Positions 25,573 through 35,776 are shown, counted from the stretch's first letter. The stretch is DNA of 64,000 nt from CAIYRG01 sp964494505 (GCA_964494505.1 CAZBRO010000013.1:62001-126000), one strand, 5' to 3'. Made by a program: numbers and translations. The notes: a model not told the origin generated them from the letters alone.

Positions 25573-26783
25573 TCGGCGCTCGCGAATTCAGGACGCATTG
25601 TCCGATGCGCCGGGCGCAGCAGCAGCGTCAGCACCAAAGCGATTGCCGTGCTCGCCAGCATGATGGCGAAGGCAAAATCGTAACCGCCGGTTCGATCGAA
25701 CGATGCCGCTCCCAGATAGGCGCCGAAACCGCCGCAGATATGGTGCACCATGGTGATCAGCCCGGTCAGCGCCCCGAGATGGCGTATTCCGAAGCTCTCG
25801 CGCACGAACAGCACCGTCATCGGCGCGGTGACCAGGAACGTCGCGCCGAATAACAGCGCGAACACCGCAACCGAGAGGGCGGATTGATCCAGTGTGATCA
25901 GCCCGAACCCGGCCACCCGCGCGATGAAACACGCGGCCGTCGGCCAGACTGGTCCCGAACGGTCGCCCCATGCCCCTGCCGCCACCACGCCGATGAGGCC
26001 CGTCAATCCCATCAGTGCGAGCAGGCTTCCCGCGAAGAACGCATCGACGCCCTTGTCCTGCGCAAACGCCACGACGTGGGTCGATACGAAGAAATCATTG
26101 AACCCGCAAATCGCATACACACCCAGCAGCAGCCAGAATTGCCGCGTACGCGCCGCCGCGCGAGGACCGATCCCATCCATCGCGGCGGCCGGATTGCGCG
26201 CCGTCCCGTGCGCTCCGCCCGGAATGCTCACCAACAGAATGGGCAACAGCAGCACTTGCGTCAGCCCCAGCCAGACGAAGACCGAGCGCCAGCCGACCGA
26301 CACCAGCACCGCGGCCATCACCGCAATCATCACGAGCTGGCCAGCGCTCGATCCGGCCGTGACAATCGCATTCGCAACACCGGTGCGCCCGGGAAAGGCG
26401 CGCGTGATCATGACGCCGACCGGCGTGGTCGACGCGGTTCCGGCGCCGATCCCGAACACGATGCCGTAGAGCACGAGCGCCTGCCACGGTGCGGTCACAA
26501 GCCCCATGAGTCCGATCCCGGCTGCACTGATTGCCGCGCCGCAGCCGAGCACAAGTCTCAAGCTCATCCTGTCGGCGAGCCTTCCCGCCACGAACATGCA
26601 GGCCGCCGAGACGAATTGGAACATGGCCACGGCGCTTGCGAGTTCGGCCCGCCGCCAGCCCAGTTCCTCGACCATGGGTTTCAGCGTGAGCCCAATGGCA
26701 AAGCGAGCGCCGCCGCCCACGAAAAGGACGAGAAACCCCGCCGCGAGAATAAGGGTCGTGTCGCGTTTGAAGAACGATTTCAT
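25569..26783 (-). CDS. MFS transporter (monocarboxylate/oxalate-like group)
   Basis: A 404-residue 12-span transporter. ATG 26783 (MKSFFKRDTTLIL) is preferred over an upstream in-frame codon because the preceding residues are basic and non-conserved. Between TM2 and TM3 it has GRLADRMSLRLVLG, and FGIGAGTASTTPVGVMI in TM4, the pattern of the oxalate/formate-antiporter and MCT-like MFS_1 group. Its stop overlaps the start of the glycosyltransferase-like gene. Substrate unknown. Confidence 0.87.
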   Translation of the reverse strand: MKSFFKRDTTLILAAGFLVLFVGGGARFAIGLTLKPMVEELGWRRAELASAVAMFQFVSAACMFVAGRLADRMSLRLVLGCGAAISAAGIGLMGLVTAPWQALVLYGIVFGIGAGTASTTPVGVMITRAFPGRTGVANAIVTAGSSAGQLVMIAVMAAVLVSVGWRSVFVWLGLTQVLLLPILLVSIPGGAHGTARNPAAAMDGIGPRAAARTRQFWLLLGVYAICGFNDFFVSTHVVAFAQDKGVDAFFAGSLLALMGLTGLIGVVAAGAWGDRSGPVWPTAACFIARVAGFGLITLDQSALSVAVFALLFGATFLVTAPMTVLFVRESFGIRHLGALTGLITMVHHICGGFGAYLGAASFDRTGGYDFAFAIMLASTAIALVLTLLLRPAHRTMRPEFASAE

Positions 26784-26887
26784 GGGCGCATAGCGAGTTG
26801 CGCCGGAAGTACTAACACGGCCGCGCCGCTTTCCCACACCCTTCGTGCTCCCTTCGTACCTGGGGCGGGGGCGGGGACTTGCTTTTG

Positions 26888-27664
26888 CTAATTCCCGAAG
26901 GCCTCGCGATACAGCATCTCGGCTTGCGGGTGGGCGAGAAGATCGGTCGGATCGCGCCGCACGCCGGCAAAGATGTCCTCACCCTTGAGCCAGGCCCGTT
27001 CCGCATCCTCCCGCTCGAGCGCGCGGCTCAAGCCGGCATTGAGCTCGTAATAATGATGCGGCAGGCCCGCATATCTGAGCGCGATGGCGAGCGCCATCTG
27101 GTAGGCGGCGCGTCCGCGCAAATTCCGCACCGGCGAAGGAATGGCCTCCGCGCTCCCCTTCAGGAACGAGCGCGCGCAAATCGCGGCATCGGCCGAGGCG
27201 GCAAAGCGGCAGGCCATCGGCCGCCATTGGTAGATGGTGCAAAGATCGGCAACCAGCATCGGGCAGGGGATCGGATTGCGTTTCCGCTCAGGTACGTCCA
27301 AATCCTTCGCCGCTGCATAGGTCGTCTTCAAGCGCTCCACGTCGGCTGCGCGCGTGCGAATGCGCTTGGCGACGAACAGCAGTTCGGGTGCGGGTGCGCT
27401 GACCCAGGAATGGCAGCAATGCGAGCAGCCTTGCTTGCAGGCAATGGGGAGCGCCTTGGTGGCTTCGAGCGTGGCTTCCACTTTGGCGTGGAGAAAACGG
27501 ACCGCGGGATCGATGTTCGCGTGGTGCTTAGCCTGTTCGAGATGCTCGTGGAGCTGGCGGGCCATAGCGGCCATGGGAGCTGCATCCTGCGAAGCCGGAT
27601 CGATCCCGCGCGCGAGAATCCTTTCGTCGTTCTTGGTCTGCTGTCTGCGTTCGGCGCGGTTCAT
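26888..27664 (-). CDS. YkgJ family cysteine cluster protein
   Basis: A 258-residue cytosolic protein with the zinc/iron-chelating CxxxCxxCC pattern in ACKQGCSHCCHSWV (residues about 84-97), followed by CPMLVADLCTIYQWRPMACRFAAS, which supplies the further Cys ligands of the YkgJ (UPF0153-like) domain. Flanks are helical and charged. Family function is unknown. It is between the MFS and kdpE genes, with no evident operon partner. Confidence 0.88.
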   Translation of the reverse strand: MNRAERRQQTKNDERILARGIDPASQDAAPMAAMARQLHEHLEQAKHHANIDPAVRFLHAKVEATLEATKALPIACKQGCSHCCHSWVSAPAPELLFVAKRIRTRAADVERLKTTYAAAKDLDVPERKRNPIPCPMLVADLCTIYQWRPMACRFAASADAAICARSFLKGSAEAIPSPVRNLRGRAAYQMALAIALRYAGLPHHYYELNAGLSRALEREDAERAWLKGEDIFAGVRRDPTDLLAHPQAEMLYREAFGN

Positions 27665-27711
27665 CGCCAGACATTATCACGCTGCCGCGTCCATGCCTGC
27701 CGCAAGGAAGC

Positions 27712-28410
27712 TCAATCCCGGCTGCGCAGGCGATAGCCTACGCCCTGCTCGGTCTGGATATACTGCGGGCGCTCGGGATCGGGCTCGATCTTGTGGCGAA
27801 GGGCACGAATGTAAATCCGCAAATACTGAATGTCGGCCTCGCTGCCCCAGATTTCCTTCAGCAACGATTTGTGCGTGACGACCTTGCCCGCGTTGAGGAC
27901 GAGCATGCGGAGAACGTCATATTCGCGCGGAGAGAATTTTACCTCGCGCCCGGCGACCGTAACGATGCGGCGCACGAGATCGACCATCAGATCGCCGCTG
28001 TGGAAGACGGGGGTTTCACCCTGGCTCTGCATTTTATGGCGTAGCGCAGCCCGCACGCGCGCCAGCAATTCCTCGACCCCGAAGGGCTTGGTGACGTAAT
28101 CGTCCGCGCCGGCATCGAGTGCCTTTACTTTGCCCGCCTCGTCGGTGCGGCTGGAGAGAACGAGAACGGGAACGCTGGAACCGGAATGGCGCAGGCGCTC
28201 GATGATCTCGATGCCGTCCATGTCCGGAAGACCGAGGTCGAGAATGAGCAAATCGACATGGTGGCGGCGCAATTCTTCCTGCGCGTTCTTTCCGTCCTCG
28301 GCTTCGATCACCTGGAAGCCTTGCGCGGCGAGACTCGTGCGCAGAAAGCGCCGGATTGCCGGCTCGTCATCGACGATGAGGATGTGCTGAAGGGAGGAGC
28401 CGGGGTTCAC
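27712..28410 (-). CDS. kdpE: Kdp operon response regulator KdpE
   Basis: A 232-residue OmpR-family regulator. The receiver domain has the acidic pair VDDEP, the phosphorylated Asp in LLILDLGLPDMDG (about residue 57), and PFGVEELLARVRA. The C-terminal winged helix has FSPREYDVLRMLVLNAGKVV and YLRIYIRALRHKIEPDPERPQYI. The start overlaps the kdpD stop by four bases (ATGA). It activates kdp under K+ limitation; T-rich boxes before the small genes upstream of kdpA are candidate sites. Confidence 0.97.
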   Translation of the reverse strand: MNPGSSLQHILIVDDEPAIRRFLRTSLAAQGFQVIEAEDGKNAQEELRRHHVDLLILDLGLPDMDGIEIIERLRHSGSSVPVLVLSSRTDEAGKVKALDAGADDYVTKPFGVEELLARVRAALRHKMQSQGETPVFHSGDLMVDLVRRIVTVAGREVKFSPREYDVLRMLVLNAGKVVTHKSLLKEIWGSEADIQYLRIYIRALRHKIEPDPERPQYIQTEQGVGYRLRSRD

Positions 28411-31130
28411 GCGGTTTTCTCAGGTTGGAGGGGCTGCTCCGGCGGGACCGGAAAAGTGATCGTGAAGACGGCACCCCTGCGGTCGCTGCGGTTCGCGGCA
28501 ACGATGGTTCCCCCCATCGCTTCGACGAAGCCCCGGCAGATGGCGAGTCCCAACCCTGTGCCGGCGCGCTTCCGGTCGGCCACATGCACCCGATAGAATT
28601 TGTCGAAGATGCGCTCCAGATCGTCCGGCGGTATGCCTTCGCCTTCGTCCAGAATCGCGATGCGGACCAATTGGCCGTCGCGCCAGGCGCGCAGGCGAAT
28701 ATCGGTGTTGCCGGGCGCGTATTTCGCCGCGTTGTCGAAGAGATTGAACAATACCTGCTCGAACAGGACCGAATCCAATTTGAGCATGGGCAAATCGGGG
28801 GCGAGTTCGAGTAGCACCCTGTGGTCCGATAGAACCTTCGACGCTCTTTGAAGCGCGCTGCCGACGACATCGGCGAGATCGACCAGCTCGCGATGGGGCG
28901 TCACCGCACCCGACTCGAGGCGCGTCATATCGAGCAGATTGCTGATGAACCGGTTCAGGCGCTCGGACTCGTCCTGGATCGTGCGCACCAGTTCGTCCTG
29001 ATCTTTGTCGTCCATGTTCGCGCGATAGGCCCTTAGACTTGTGGCCGAACCCAAAATCGAGGCGAGCGGCGTGCGAAGATCGTGAGAAATCGATGTCAGA
29101 AGCGCGCTCCGCAGCCGTTCGGCCTCGGCCGCGATGCGCGCCTTGTCGACATCGGCCGCAAGATTGACCCGCTCGATGGCGAGGGCCGCCTGATCGGTCA
29201 GCGCATCCAGCAGCCGGCGCTGGTCGGGCGTGAGCAAAGGGCCTGGCCGGTCGTTGTCGAGCCCGACCACACCGACCGCGCCGCGCCCCGTATGCATGGG
29301 AATGAACAGCCGCTTGGCGCCGGGCAGGGTGTCTGCGCCGCGTCCGGCAGCACGGTTGTTCTGCCAACACCATTTGGCGGCCGCGATATCGGCATCGCTC
29401 AACAGATCTTCCGGCGGATAACCCGACCGCACCGTCACGCTTTCGCCTTCCGGCAACAAGAGCACGACGCGAAGTTGAAGCATGGAGGCGATCTGGAAGG
29501 CCGTTGCCCACAGGAGATCGTCCATCGTCACGACGCCGGCGAGCTTGCGGCTGAAGAGATAAAGGTCCTCGGTCATCTTGGCGCGGTGCTGCGCCGTCAG
29601 CGCCTGGGCGCGCACCCTTGCCGTGAGATTGCTCGCGATAAGGGCGACGATGGCGAACGAAAACAGCGCAACCACGTTCTCGGGATCGGCGATCGTGAAG
29701 GTGTAAAGCGGCGGCAGGAAGAAGAAATTGAACGCAAGCACGCTGACGAGACAGCTGACCAGCGCCGGCCAAAGACCATAGGTCACCGCGCTCGCCAGCA
29801 CCGCCGTCAGGAACACCAGCGCAATGTTGGCGATCCCGAGAAACTGCCGGAGCACGAGCGCCAGCACCAGCGCCGCGGCGATCATCCCGAGGCTGCCGAG
29901 ATATTCCTGCGGCGCGAAGCGCTGCCGCCGTGCGGCGCGGGTTTCTAAATCGGTCCGCTCGCGCGAGATCGGCTCGGGCTCCCCGCGGTCGGCCATGACA
30001 TGGACGTTGATGTCGTTGGCGCGGCGAATGAGCCGCTGCGCCGTCGAGCCGCGGAAAAGCTCGGACCATCGCGGCCGGTGCGTTCGTGCAATTACGAGAT
30101 GGCTGAAATTGTTGGCCTGGGCATATTCGACGATCCCGTCGGCCGGATCGGCGGCGGGAATCGTGACCGATACGCCGCCCAATCTCTCGGCGAGGCGCTG
30201 ACACTCGGCGATGTAGTCCCGATCGGCGTCGCTCAGCTGATGCATGCGCGAGGTTTCCACATGCAGCGTCGTCCAGGGCGCGCGCAGGCGATCGGCAAGC
30301 CGGCGCGCATAGCGGACGAGCGCCGCGGAGCCCCGGTCTTCGCTGATGCAAGCAAGGACCCGGTCGCTGGTTTCCCAGGGGCCGGCAATCGCATGCGTCT
30401 GCATATAGCTGAGCATCTGCTCGTCGACGCGCTGCGCGGTGCGGCGCAGCGCGAGCTCGCGCAAGGCGGTGAGATTGCCTTGCGTGAAATAATTCCGGAT
30501 CGCGCGCTCGGCCTGTTCCGGGATATAGACCTTTCCGTCCTTCAGCCGCTGGATCAGGTCTTCGGGCGTGAGATCGATCACCTCGATTTCGTCGGCGCGG
30601 TCGACGATGGAATCGGGCACGGTCTCGCGCACCTGCACATGGGTTATCTTGGCGACGATGTCTTTGAGGCTCTCGAGATGCTGGATGTTCAGCGTCGTAT
30701 AGACATCGATTCCGGCTTCAAGCAGCTCCTCGACATCCATATAGCGCTTGGGATGGCGGCTGCCTTCGACATTGGTGTGCGCGAGTTCGTCGACGAGGAC
30801 GAGCTTTGGCCGGCGCTGCAGGATGGCGTCGAGGTCCATTTCCGCCAGCACCTGCCCACGATAGAGCATGCGCTTCTTCGGGAGTGTCTCGAAGCCCTTG
30901 GTCAGGTGGTCCGTTTCGACCCGCCCATGGGTTTCGACCACGCCGATCACCACATCGCAGCCTTCGAGACGGCGCTGGCGCGCGGAAGAAAGCATTTCAT
31001 ACGTCTTGCCGACGCCGGGTGCGGCGCCCATGAAAATCTTCAGCCGGCCTTGGCCCTCTTTGCTGGCCTGCCGCAGAAGAGCTTCAGGCGACGGGCGCTT
31101 GTCGGCTGTTTCGTCGTTCATCCTCGGCAC
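28407..31130 (-). CDS. kdpD: Kdp sensor histidine kinase KdpD
   Basis: A 907-residue sensor with the full KdpD architecture: N-terminal KdpD domain with Walker A GAAPGVGKT (about 35-43), universal stress protein-like domain (about 250-370), four clustered membrane spans (about 405-505), GAF domain, HisKA with SISHDLRTPLASILG (phospho-His near 682) and a HATPase domain (NLFDNAAKYAP, GTGLGLAICRGFVEAMGG). It starts six bases after the kdpC stop with GTG 31130; ATG 31121 is an alternative. It senses K+ limitation and phosphorylates KdpE. Confidence 0.97.
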   Translation of the reverse strand: MPRMNDETADKRPSPEALLRQASKEGQGRLKIFMGAAPGVGKTYEMLSSARQRRLEGCDVVIGVVETHGRVETDHLTKGFETLPKKRMLYRGQVLAEMDLDAILQRRPKLVLVDELAHTNVEGSRHPKRYMDVEELLEAGIDVYTTLNIQHLESLKDIVAKITHVQVRETVPDSIVDRADEIEVIDLTPEDLIQRLKDGKVYIPEQAERAIRNYFTQGNLTALRELALRRTAQRVDEQMLSYMQTHAIAGPWETSDRVLACISEDRGSAALVRYARRLADRLRAPWTTLHVETSRMHQLSDADRDYIAECQRLAERLGGVSVTIPAADPADGIVEYAQANNFSHLVIARTHRPRWSELFRGSTAQRLIRRANDINVHVMADRGEPEPISRERTDLETRAARRQRFAPQEYLGSLGMIAAALVLALVLRQFLGIANIALVFLTAVLASAVTYGLWPALVSCLVSVLAFNFFFLPPLYTFTIADPENVVALFSFAIVALIASNLTARVRAQALTAQHRAKMTEDLYLFSRKLAGVVTMDDLLWATAFQIASMLQLRVVLLLPEGESVTVRSGYPPEDLLSDADIAAAKWCWQNNRAAGRGADTLPGAKRLFIPMHTGRGAVGVVGLDNDRPGPLLTPDQRRLLDALTDQAALAIERVNLAADVDKARIAAEAERLRSALLTSISHDLRTPLASILGSATSLRAYRANMDDKDQDELVRTIQDESERLNRFISNLLDMTRLESGAVTPHRELVDLADVVGSALQRASKVLSDHRVLLELAPDLPMLKLDSVLFEQVLFNLFDNAAKYAPGNTDIRLRAWRDGQLVRIAILDEGEGIPPDDLERIFDKFYRVHVADRKRAGTGLGLAICRGFVEAMGGTIVAANRSDRRGAVFTITFPVPPEQPLQPEKTA

Positions 31131-31136
31131 GATAAC

Positions 31137-31748
31137 TCATTTACTGGCACCCTGCATGGCATCGAGCGCGAGATTGAGCTTCAGCACGTTCACGTGGGGC
31201 TCGCCAATGACGCCGAGGACGCGATCTTCGACATGGGCTTGGACGAGCTGCCGGATTTGATCTTCCGGCACGCCACGGGCCTTGGCCACGCGCGGCACCT
31301 GGAACAGCGCACCGGCCGGCGTGATATCGGGATCGAGCCCGCTTGCCGACGTGGTCACCAGATCGATGGGAAGGGGCGTGCCCGGATTCTCAGCCTGCAG
31401 CTTCCCCGCATCGTCCTTGACCCGGTCCATCAGCGCCTTGGACGTGGGCCCAAGGTTGGAGCCTGAGGAATTGGCCGCATTATAAGGTGCTGCCACCGAC
31501 TTGGACGGGTCCTTCGGATCGGGGGCCGACGTCGCCGACGGCCGGCCATGGAAATATTTCGCGTCTGCGAAATTCTGGCCGATCAGCTCCGACCCGATCA
31601 CCTTGCCATTCTGTTCGATCATGCTGCCGCCGGCCTGGTACGGAAACACGGCCTCCGCAATTCCGGTCATGGCAAGCGGGTAAACGAGCCCGGTGACGAT
31701 CGTAAAACCAACGATCATCATGATGGCGGGACGGATATGGTTCCACAT
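31137..31748 (-). CDS. kdpC: K+-transporting ATPase subunit KdpC
   Basis: A 203-residue subunit with one N-terminal membrane span (PAIMMIVGFTIVTGLVYPL) and a periplasmic domain bearing GSELIGQNFADAKYFHGRPSA and the conserved NSSGSNLGPTSKALMDRV. ATG 31748 is preceded by GAGGAAAA; an earlier in-frame ATG at 31766 would overlap kdpB. It stabilises the KdpA-KdpB complex. It starts 10 bases after kdpB ends. Confidence 0.96.
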   Translation of the reverse strand: MWNHIRPAIMMIVGFTIVTGLVYPLAMTGIAEAVFPYQAGGSMIEQNGKVIGSELIGQNFADAKYFHGRPSATSAPDPKDPSKSVAAPYNAANSSGSNLGPTSKALMDRVKDDAGKLQAENPGTPLPIDLVTTSASGLDPDITPAGALFQVPRVAKARGVPEDQIRQLVQAHVEDRVLGVIGEPHVNVLKLNLALDAMQGASK

Positions 31749-31758
31749 GTGATTTTCC

Positions 31759-33906
31759 TCACGCAAGACCGATGGCGGTCACGAACATGTCGATCAGCTT
31801 GATGCCGACGAACGGCACGACGATGCCGCCAAGACCGTAGACCAGAAGATTGCGGCGCAGGATCGTTGCCGCTCCCACGGGACGATAGGCCACGCCCTTC
31901 AGGGCCAGCGGGATCAGCGCAACGATGATGAGCGCATTGAAGATGATCGCCGAGAGAATGGCGCTTTGGGGCGTCGAGAGGCCCATGACGTTCAGCGACT
32001 GAAGCTGCGGATAGAAGGCGATGAACATCGCCGGGATGATGGCGAAATATTTCGCCACGTCATTGGCGATGGAGAAGGTGGTCAGGGCGCCGCGCGTCAT
32101 CAGGAGCTGCTTTCCGATCTCGACGATTTCGATGAGCTTGGTCGGATCGGAATCGAGATCGACCATGTTGCCGGCTTCGCGCGCGGCCATGGTGCCTGTG
32201 TTCATCGCAACCCCGACATCGGCCTGGGCGAGCGCGGGCGCATCGTTGGTGCCGTCGCCGCACATGGCGACCAGCTTGCCTTGGGCCTGTTCGTCGCGGA
32301 TCAGTTTGAGCTTGGCTTCGGGCGTCGCCTGGGCAAGGAAATCGTCCACGCCGGATTCGGCCGCGATGGCAGCAGCGGTGAGCGCATTATCCCCGGTGAT
32401 CATCACCGTGCGGATGCCCATCTTGCGCAGAGCCGCGAAGCGCTCTTTGATGCCGCCCTTCACGATGTCCTTCAGGTGAATGACGCCCAGCAATTTGCCG
32501 TCCTTGGCTACCGCGAGCGGCGTGCCGCCGGACTTCGCGATGCGTTCCGCCAGCGTTATCAGCGCGCCCGACATGTCCGCGCCCAAGGTCTTGACGGCAG
32601 TCGCACTCGCGGCATCGGGGTCCGAAGGCAGCGCTATGCCGAGAGTGGCGTGAACATATTGAAGCACCGCATCCACCGCCCCTTTCCGGATCGACGAACC
32701 TTCGTAGTCGATGCCGCTGATGCGCGTTTGGGCCGAGAAGGGGATGAACCTCGCATTCAAGGGCGCCATGTCGCGGCCGCGAATGCCATATTTCTCCTTG
32801 GCCAAAACAACGATGGAACGACCCTCCGGGGTTTCGTCGGAGAGCGATGCAAGCTGCGCCGCATCCGCGAGATCGCGCTCGGCGACGCCCGGAAGCGGCA
32901 GGAACTCGGTTGCCTGGCGGTTGCCCAACGTGATGGTGCCGGTCTTGTCGAGCAACAACGTATCGACATCGCCCGCGGCCTCGACCGCACGGCCCGACAT
33001 TGCGAGCACATTGAAGCGCACGAGCCGGTCCATGCCGGCGATGCCGATGGCCGAGAGCAGCGCGCCGATGGTCGTGGGGATGAGCGTCACGAACAGCGCC
33101 ACCAGCACCAGCACCGAAAGCTTGCCGCCGGCATAGGCGGCAAAGCTCGGAATGCTCGCGACGGCAAAGACGAAAATGATCGTCATGCCGGCAAGCAGGA
33201 TGTTCAACGCGATTTCGTTGGGCGTCTTCTGCCGCTCGGCGCCTTCGACCAGTGCGATCATGCGGTCGAGGAAGGTCGAGCCTTGCGCGGCCGTGATCCT
33301 GACCTGGATCTGATCGGAGATCACCAGCGTGCCGCCGGTAACGGCCGAACGGTCACCGCCCGATTCGCGGATGACGGGCGCGGACTCGCCGGTGATGGCG
33401 GATTCGTTCACCGACGCCACGCCTTCGATCACCTCGCCGTCGCTGGGAATCAAGTCGCCTGCTTCGACCAGCACGATGTCGCCGGGCTTCAGCTGGGTGG
33501 CGGCCACCATCCGCTGTGTCTTCCCTCCGTTCTGCAGCAGCTTGGCTTGGGCTTCCGTCTTGGTTTTGCGCAAGGACGCGGCCTGCGCCTTGCCGCGCCC
33601 TTCCGCGACCGCTTCGGCGAAATTGGCGAACAGCACCGTGAACCAGAGCCAGAGATTGATCTGGAACGAAAAGGCGAGATTGCCCGCACCGGTAACGAGA
33701 TCCCGCAGGAACAGAATCGTCGTCAGCGCCGACACGATTTCCACCGTGAACATCACGGGATTGCGCACCATGATTCGGGGATTGAGCTTCTTGAAAGCAT
33801 CCCCGATCGCCGGCCACAGGATCTTCGGGTCGGTCATCGTCGCGATGGGCATCCGCTTGCGGATCTTTTCGACGCCCAGGGGTTTGGCAGTGCTTGTCGT
33901 GTCCAT
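31759..33906 (-). CDS. kdpB: K+-transporting P-type ATPase subunit KdpB
   Basis: A 715-residue catalytic subunit, slightly longer than the E. coli protein through an N-terminal extension. It has the actuator motif TGESAPVI, the phosphorylation motif DKTGTITLGNR near residue 320, the nucleotide domain and the hinge MCGDGTNDAPALAQADVGVAMN. It hydrolyses ATP to drive K+ uptake through KdpA. It lies 11 bases after kdpA. Confidence 0.98.
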   Translation of the reverse strand: MDTTSTAKPLGVEKIRKRMPIATMTDPKILWPAIGDAFKKLNPRIMVRNPVMFTVEIVSALTTILFLRDLVTGAGNLAFSFQINLWLWFTVLFANFAEAVAEGRGKAQAASLRKTKTEAQAKLLQNGGKTQRMVAATQLKPGDIVLVEAGDLIPSDGEVIEGVASVNESAITGESAPVIRESGGDRSAVTGGTLVISDQIQVRITAAQGSTFLDRMIALVEGAERQKTPNEIALNILLAGMTIIFVFAVASIPSFAAYAGGKLSVLVLVALFVTLIPTTIGALLSAIGIAGMDRLVRFNVLAMSGRAVEAAGDVDTLLLDKTGTITLGNRQATEFLPLPGVAERDLADAAQLASLSDETPEGRSIVVLAKEKYGIRGRDMAPLNARFIPFSAQTRISGIDYEGSSIRKGAVDAVLQYVHATLGIALPSDPDAASATAVKTLGADMSGALITLAERIAKSGGTPLAVAKDGKLLGVIHLKDIVKGGIKERFAALRKMGIRTVMITGDNALTAAAIAAESGVDDFLAQATPEAKLKLIRDEQAQGKLVAMCGDGTNDAPALAQADVGVAMNTGTMAAREAGNMVDLDSDPTKLIEIVEIGKQLLMTRGALTTFSIANDVAKYFAIIPAMFIAFYPQLQSLNVMGLSTPQSAILSAIIFNALIIVALIPLALKGVAYRPVGAATILRRNLLVYGLGGIVVPFVGIKLIDMFVTAIGLA

Positions 33907-33917
33907 GGTTCAGACCT

Positions 33918-35645
33918 TTAGAAGAGCTTTCCGGCGCTCATCGAGAAATGTTCGACAACCGGACCGAGTGCGAGGGCAGGGAAATAGGTAAGACCGCCGA
34001 CGATCAGGATCACGCCCACCAGCAGCCCGACAAAGAGCGGGGTGTGCGTGGGGAATGTCCCGGCCGACGGGGGCACGATCTTCTTGGCGGCGAGCGAGCC
34101 CGCCACCGCCAGCATTGGAATGATCATCAGGAAGCGCCCGATCAGCATCGCGAAGCCGATGGTGACGTTGTAGAAGATCGAGTTGGCCGAGATGCCCGCG
34201 AACGCGCTGCCATTGTTTCCGGTGCCGGACGTGTAGGCATAGAGAATCTCAGAAAAGCCGTGGGGGCCCATATTGGCCGGCCCTGCGAGGCCCGCGGGAA
34301 GCACAACCGCAAGCGCCGTGAAACCAAGGATCGAGAGCGGCAGGACGAGAATGGCGAGGATCGCCATCTTAACTTCGCGGGCTTCGAGCTTCTTGCCGAG
34401 ATATTCCGGCGTGCGTCCGACCATCAGTCCGGCCACGAACATCGCGATGATGGCGAACAGCAGCATGCCGTAAAGGCCCGAGCCGACGCCGCCGAAGATG
34501 ATTTCGCCGAGTTGGATATTGATAATCGGGATCATGCCGCCCAACGGCATGAGGCTGTCATGCATATTGTTGACGGCGCCGCAGGACGCATCGGTGGTAA
34601 TGGTTGTGAAGAGCGCTGAATTGGCGATGCCGAAGCGGACTTCCTTGCCCTCCATGTTACCGCCGGCCTGCAACGCGCTTGCCGTATAATCGACATGGAA
34701 CGGAAGCATCGCCGGATTGCCGGGCGCCTCGGCCCAATAGACCGTTGCAGTGGCGGCCAGGAACAGCAGCCCCATCACCGCGAAGATCGCCCAGCCCTGG
34801 CGTTGGTCCCCGACCATGCGGCCGAAGAAATTGGTCAATGCGGCTCCGATCGAGAAGATCAGGACGATCTGAACCAGATTGGTGATTGCGTTGGGATTCT
34901 CATAAGGATGCGCCGAATTGGCGTTGAAGAAGCCGCCGCCATTGGTGCCCAGCATCTTGATCACCTCTTGCGAGGCGACCGGTCCCATGCCGATGGTCTG
35001 CTTGGCGCCTTCGAGCGTGGTCGCGTCGACATAGGCGCTCAAATTCTGCGGCATGCCCTGCCACACGAAGAAGAGGCCGACGACGATGGAGATCGGTAGC
35101 AGGATATAAAGTGTGCACCGCGTCAGATCGACCCAGAAATTGCCGATCGATTTGGCCGAACGGCGTGCAAAGCCCCGCACCAGGGCGACCGCGAGCGCAA
35201 TGCCCGTCGCCGCCGAGGCAAAATTGTGCACCGTCAGTCCCGCCATCTGGACGAGATAGCTCATGGTCGTCTCGGGCACGTAGGACTGCCAGTTTGTATT
35301 CGTGACGAAGCTCATCGCCGTGTTGAAGGCGAGGTCTTCCCCTACGGCCGGGAACGCTTGCGGATTGAACGGCAGCACGGCCTGAAGCCGCATCAGCACG
35401 TAGAGCGACAGGAACCCGGCAAGGCTGAAGGCCAGCATCGCCACGCCATAGGTGACCCAATGCTGTTCGTCCTTCTCGTTCACGCCGCTGATCGCGTAGA
35501 GCCCACGCTCTACCGGGCGAAACACCGGCGAGAGCCACGTGCGCTCGCCGTTGAAGACGCGCATCATGTAGCCGCCGAAGGGCTTGGTGATCGCGATCAC
35601 GATCGCGCTGAACAGCACGATCTGAAGCCAGCCGTTGATTGTCAT
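33918..35645 (-). CDS. kdpA: K+-transporting ATPase subunit KdpA
   Basis: A 575-residue membrane channel subunit with ten or so spans and four selectivity-filter-like loops. Visible are FVTNTNWQSY, GTNGGGFFNANSAHPYENP (filter loop and cytoplasmic gate region), MHDSLMPLGGMIP and AYTSGTGNNGSAF, all standard KdpA landmarks. It gives the complex its K+ selectivity. kdpF lies 30 bases upstream. Confidence 0.98.
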   Translation of the reverse strand: MTINGWLQIVLFSAIVIAITKPFGGYMMRVFNGERTWLSPVFRPVERGLYAISGVNEKDEQHWVTYGVAMLAFSLAGFLSLYVLMRLQAVLPFNPQAFPAVGEDLAFNTAMSFVTNTNWQSYVPETTMSYLVQMAGLTVHNFASAATGIALAVALVRGFARRSAKSIGNFWVDLTRCTLYILLPISIVVGLFFVWQGMPQNLSAYVDATTLEGAKQTIGMGPVASQEVIKMLGTNGGGFFNANSAHPYENPNAITNLVQIVLIFSIGAALTNFFGRMVGDQRQGWAIFAVMGLLFLAATATVYWAEAPGNPAMLPFHVDYTASALQAGGNMEGKEVRFGIANSALFTTITTDASCGAVNNMHDSLMPLGGMIPIINIQLGEIIFGGVGSGLYGMLLFAIIAMFVAGLMVGRTPEYLGKKLEAREVKMAILAILVLPLSILGFTALAVVLPAGLAGPANMGPHGFSEILYAYTSGTGNNGSAFAGISANSIFYNVTIGFAMLIGRFLMIIPMLAVAGSLAAKKIVPPSAGTFPTHTPLFVGLLVGVILIVGGLTYFPALALGPVVEHFSMSAGKLF

Positions 35646-35675
35646 GGAATGTGTTCCTTGGAACCGCGGAGATTC

Positions 35676-35765
35676 TTAAAACCGCTCTGGGCGGATCAGT
35701 GCGAAGACGAGATAGGCGAGCAGTCCAACCGTGACCAACCCGGCCAGTGCATAATCGAAGATCAT
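35676..35765 (-). CDS. kdpF: KdpF, small stabilising subunit
   Basis: A 29-residue single-span peptide beginning MIFDYALAGLVTVGLLAYLV and ending IRPERF. The C-terminal RPE(R/K)F and the position directly before kdpA are diagnostic for KdpF, which stabilises the KdpABC complex in the membrane. Confidence 0.93.
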   Translation of the reverse strand: MIFDYALAGLVTVGLLAYLVFALIRPERF

Positions 35766-35776
35766 GGATTTGAGCC

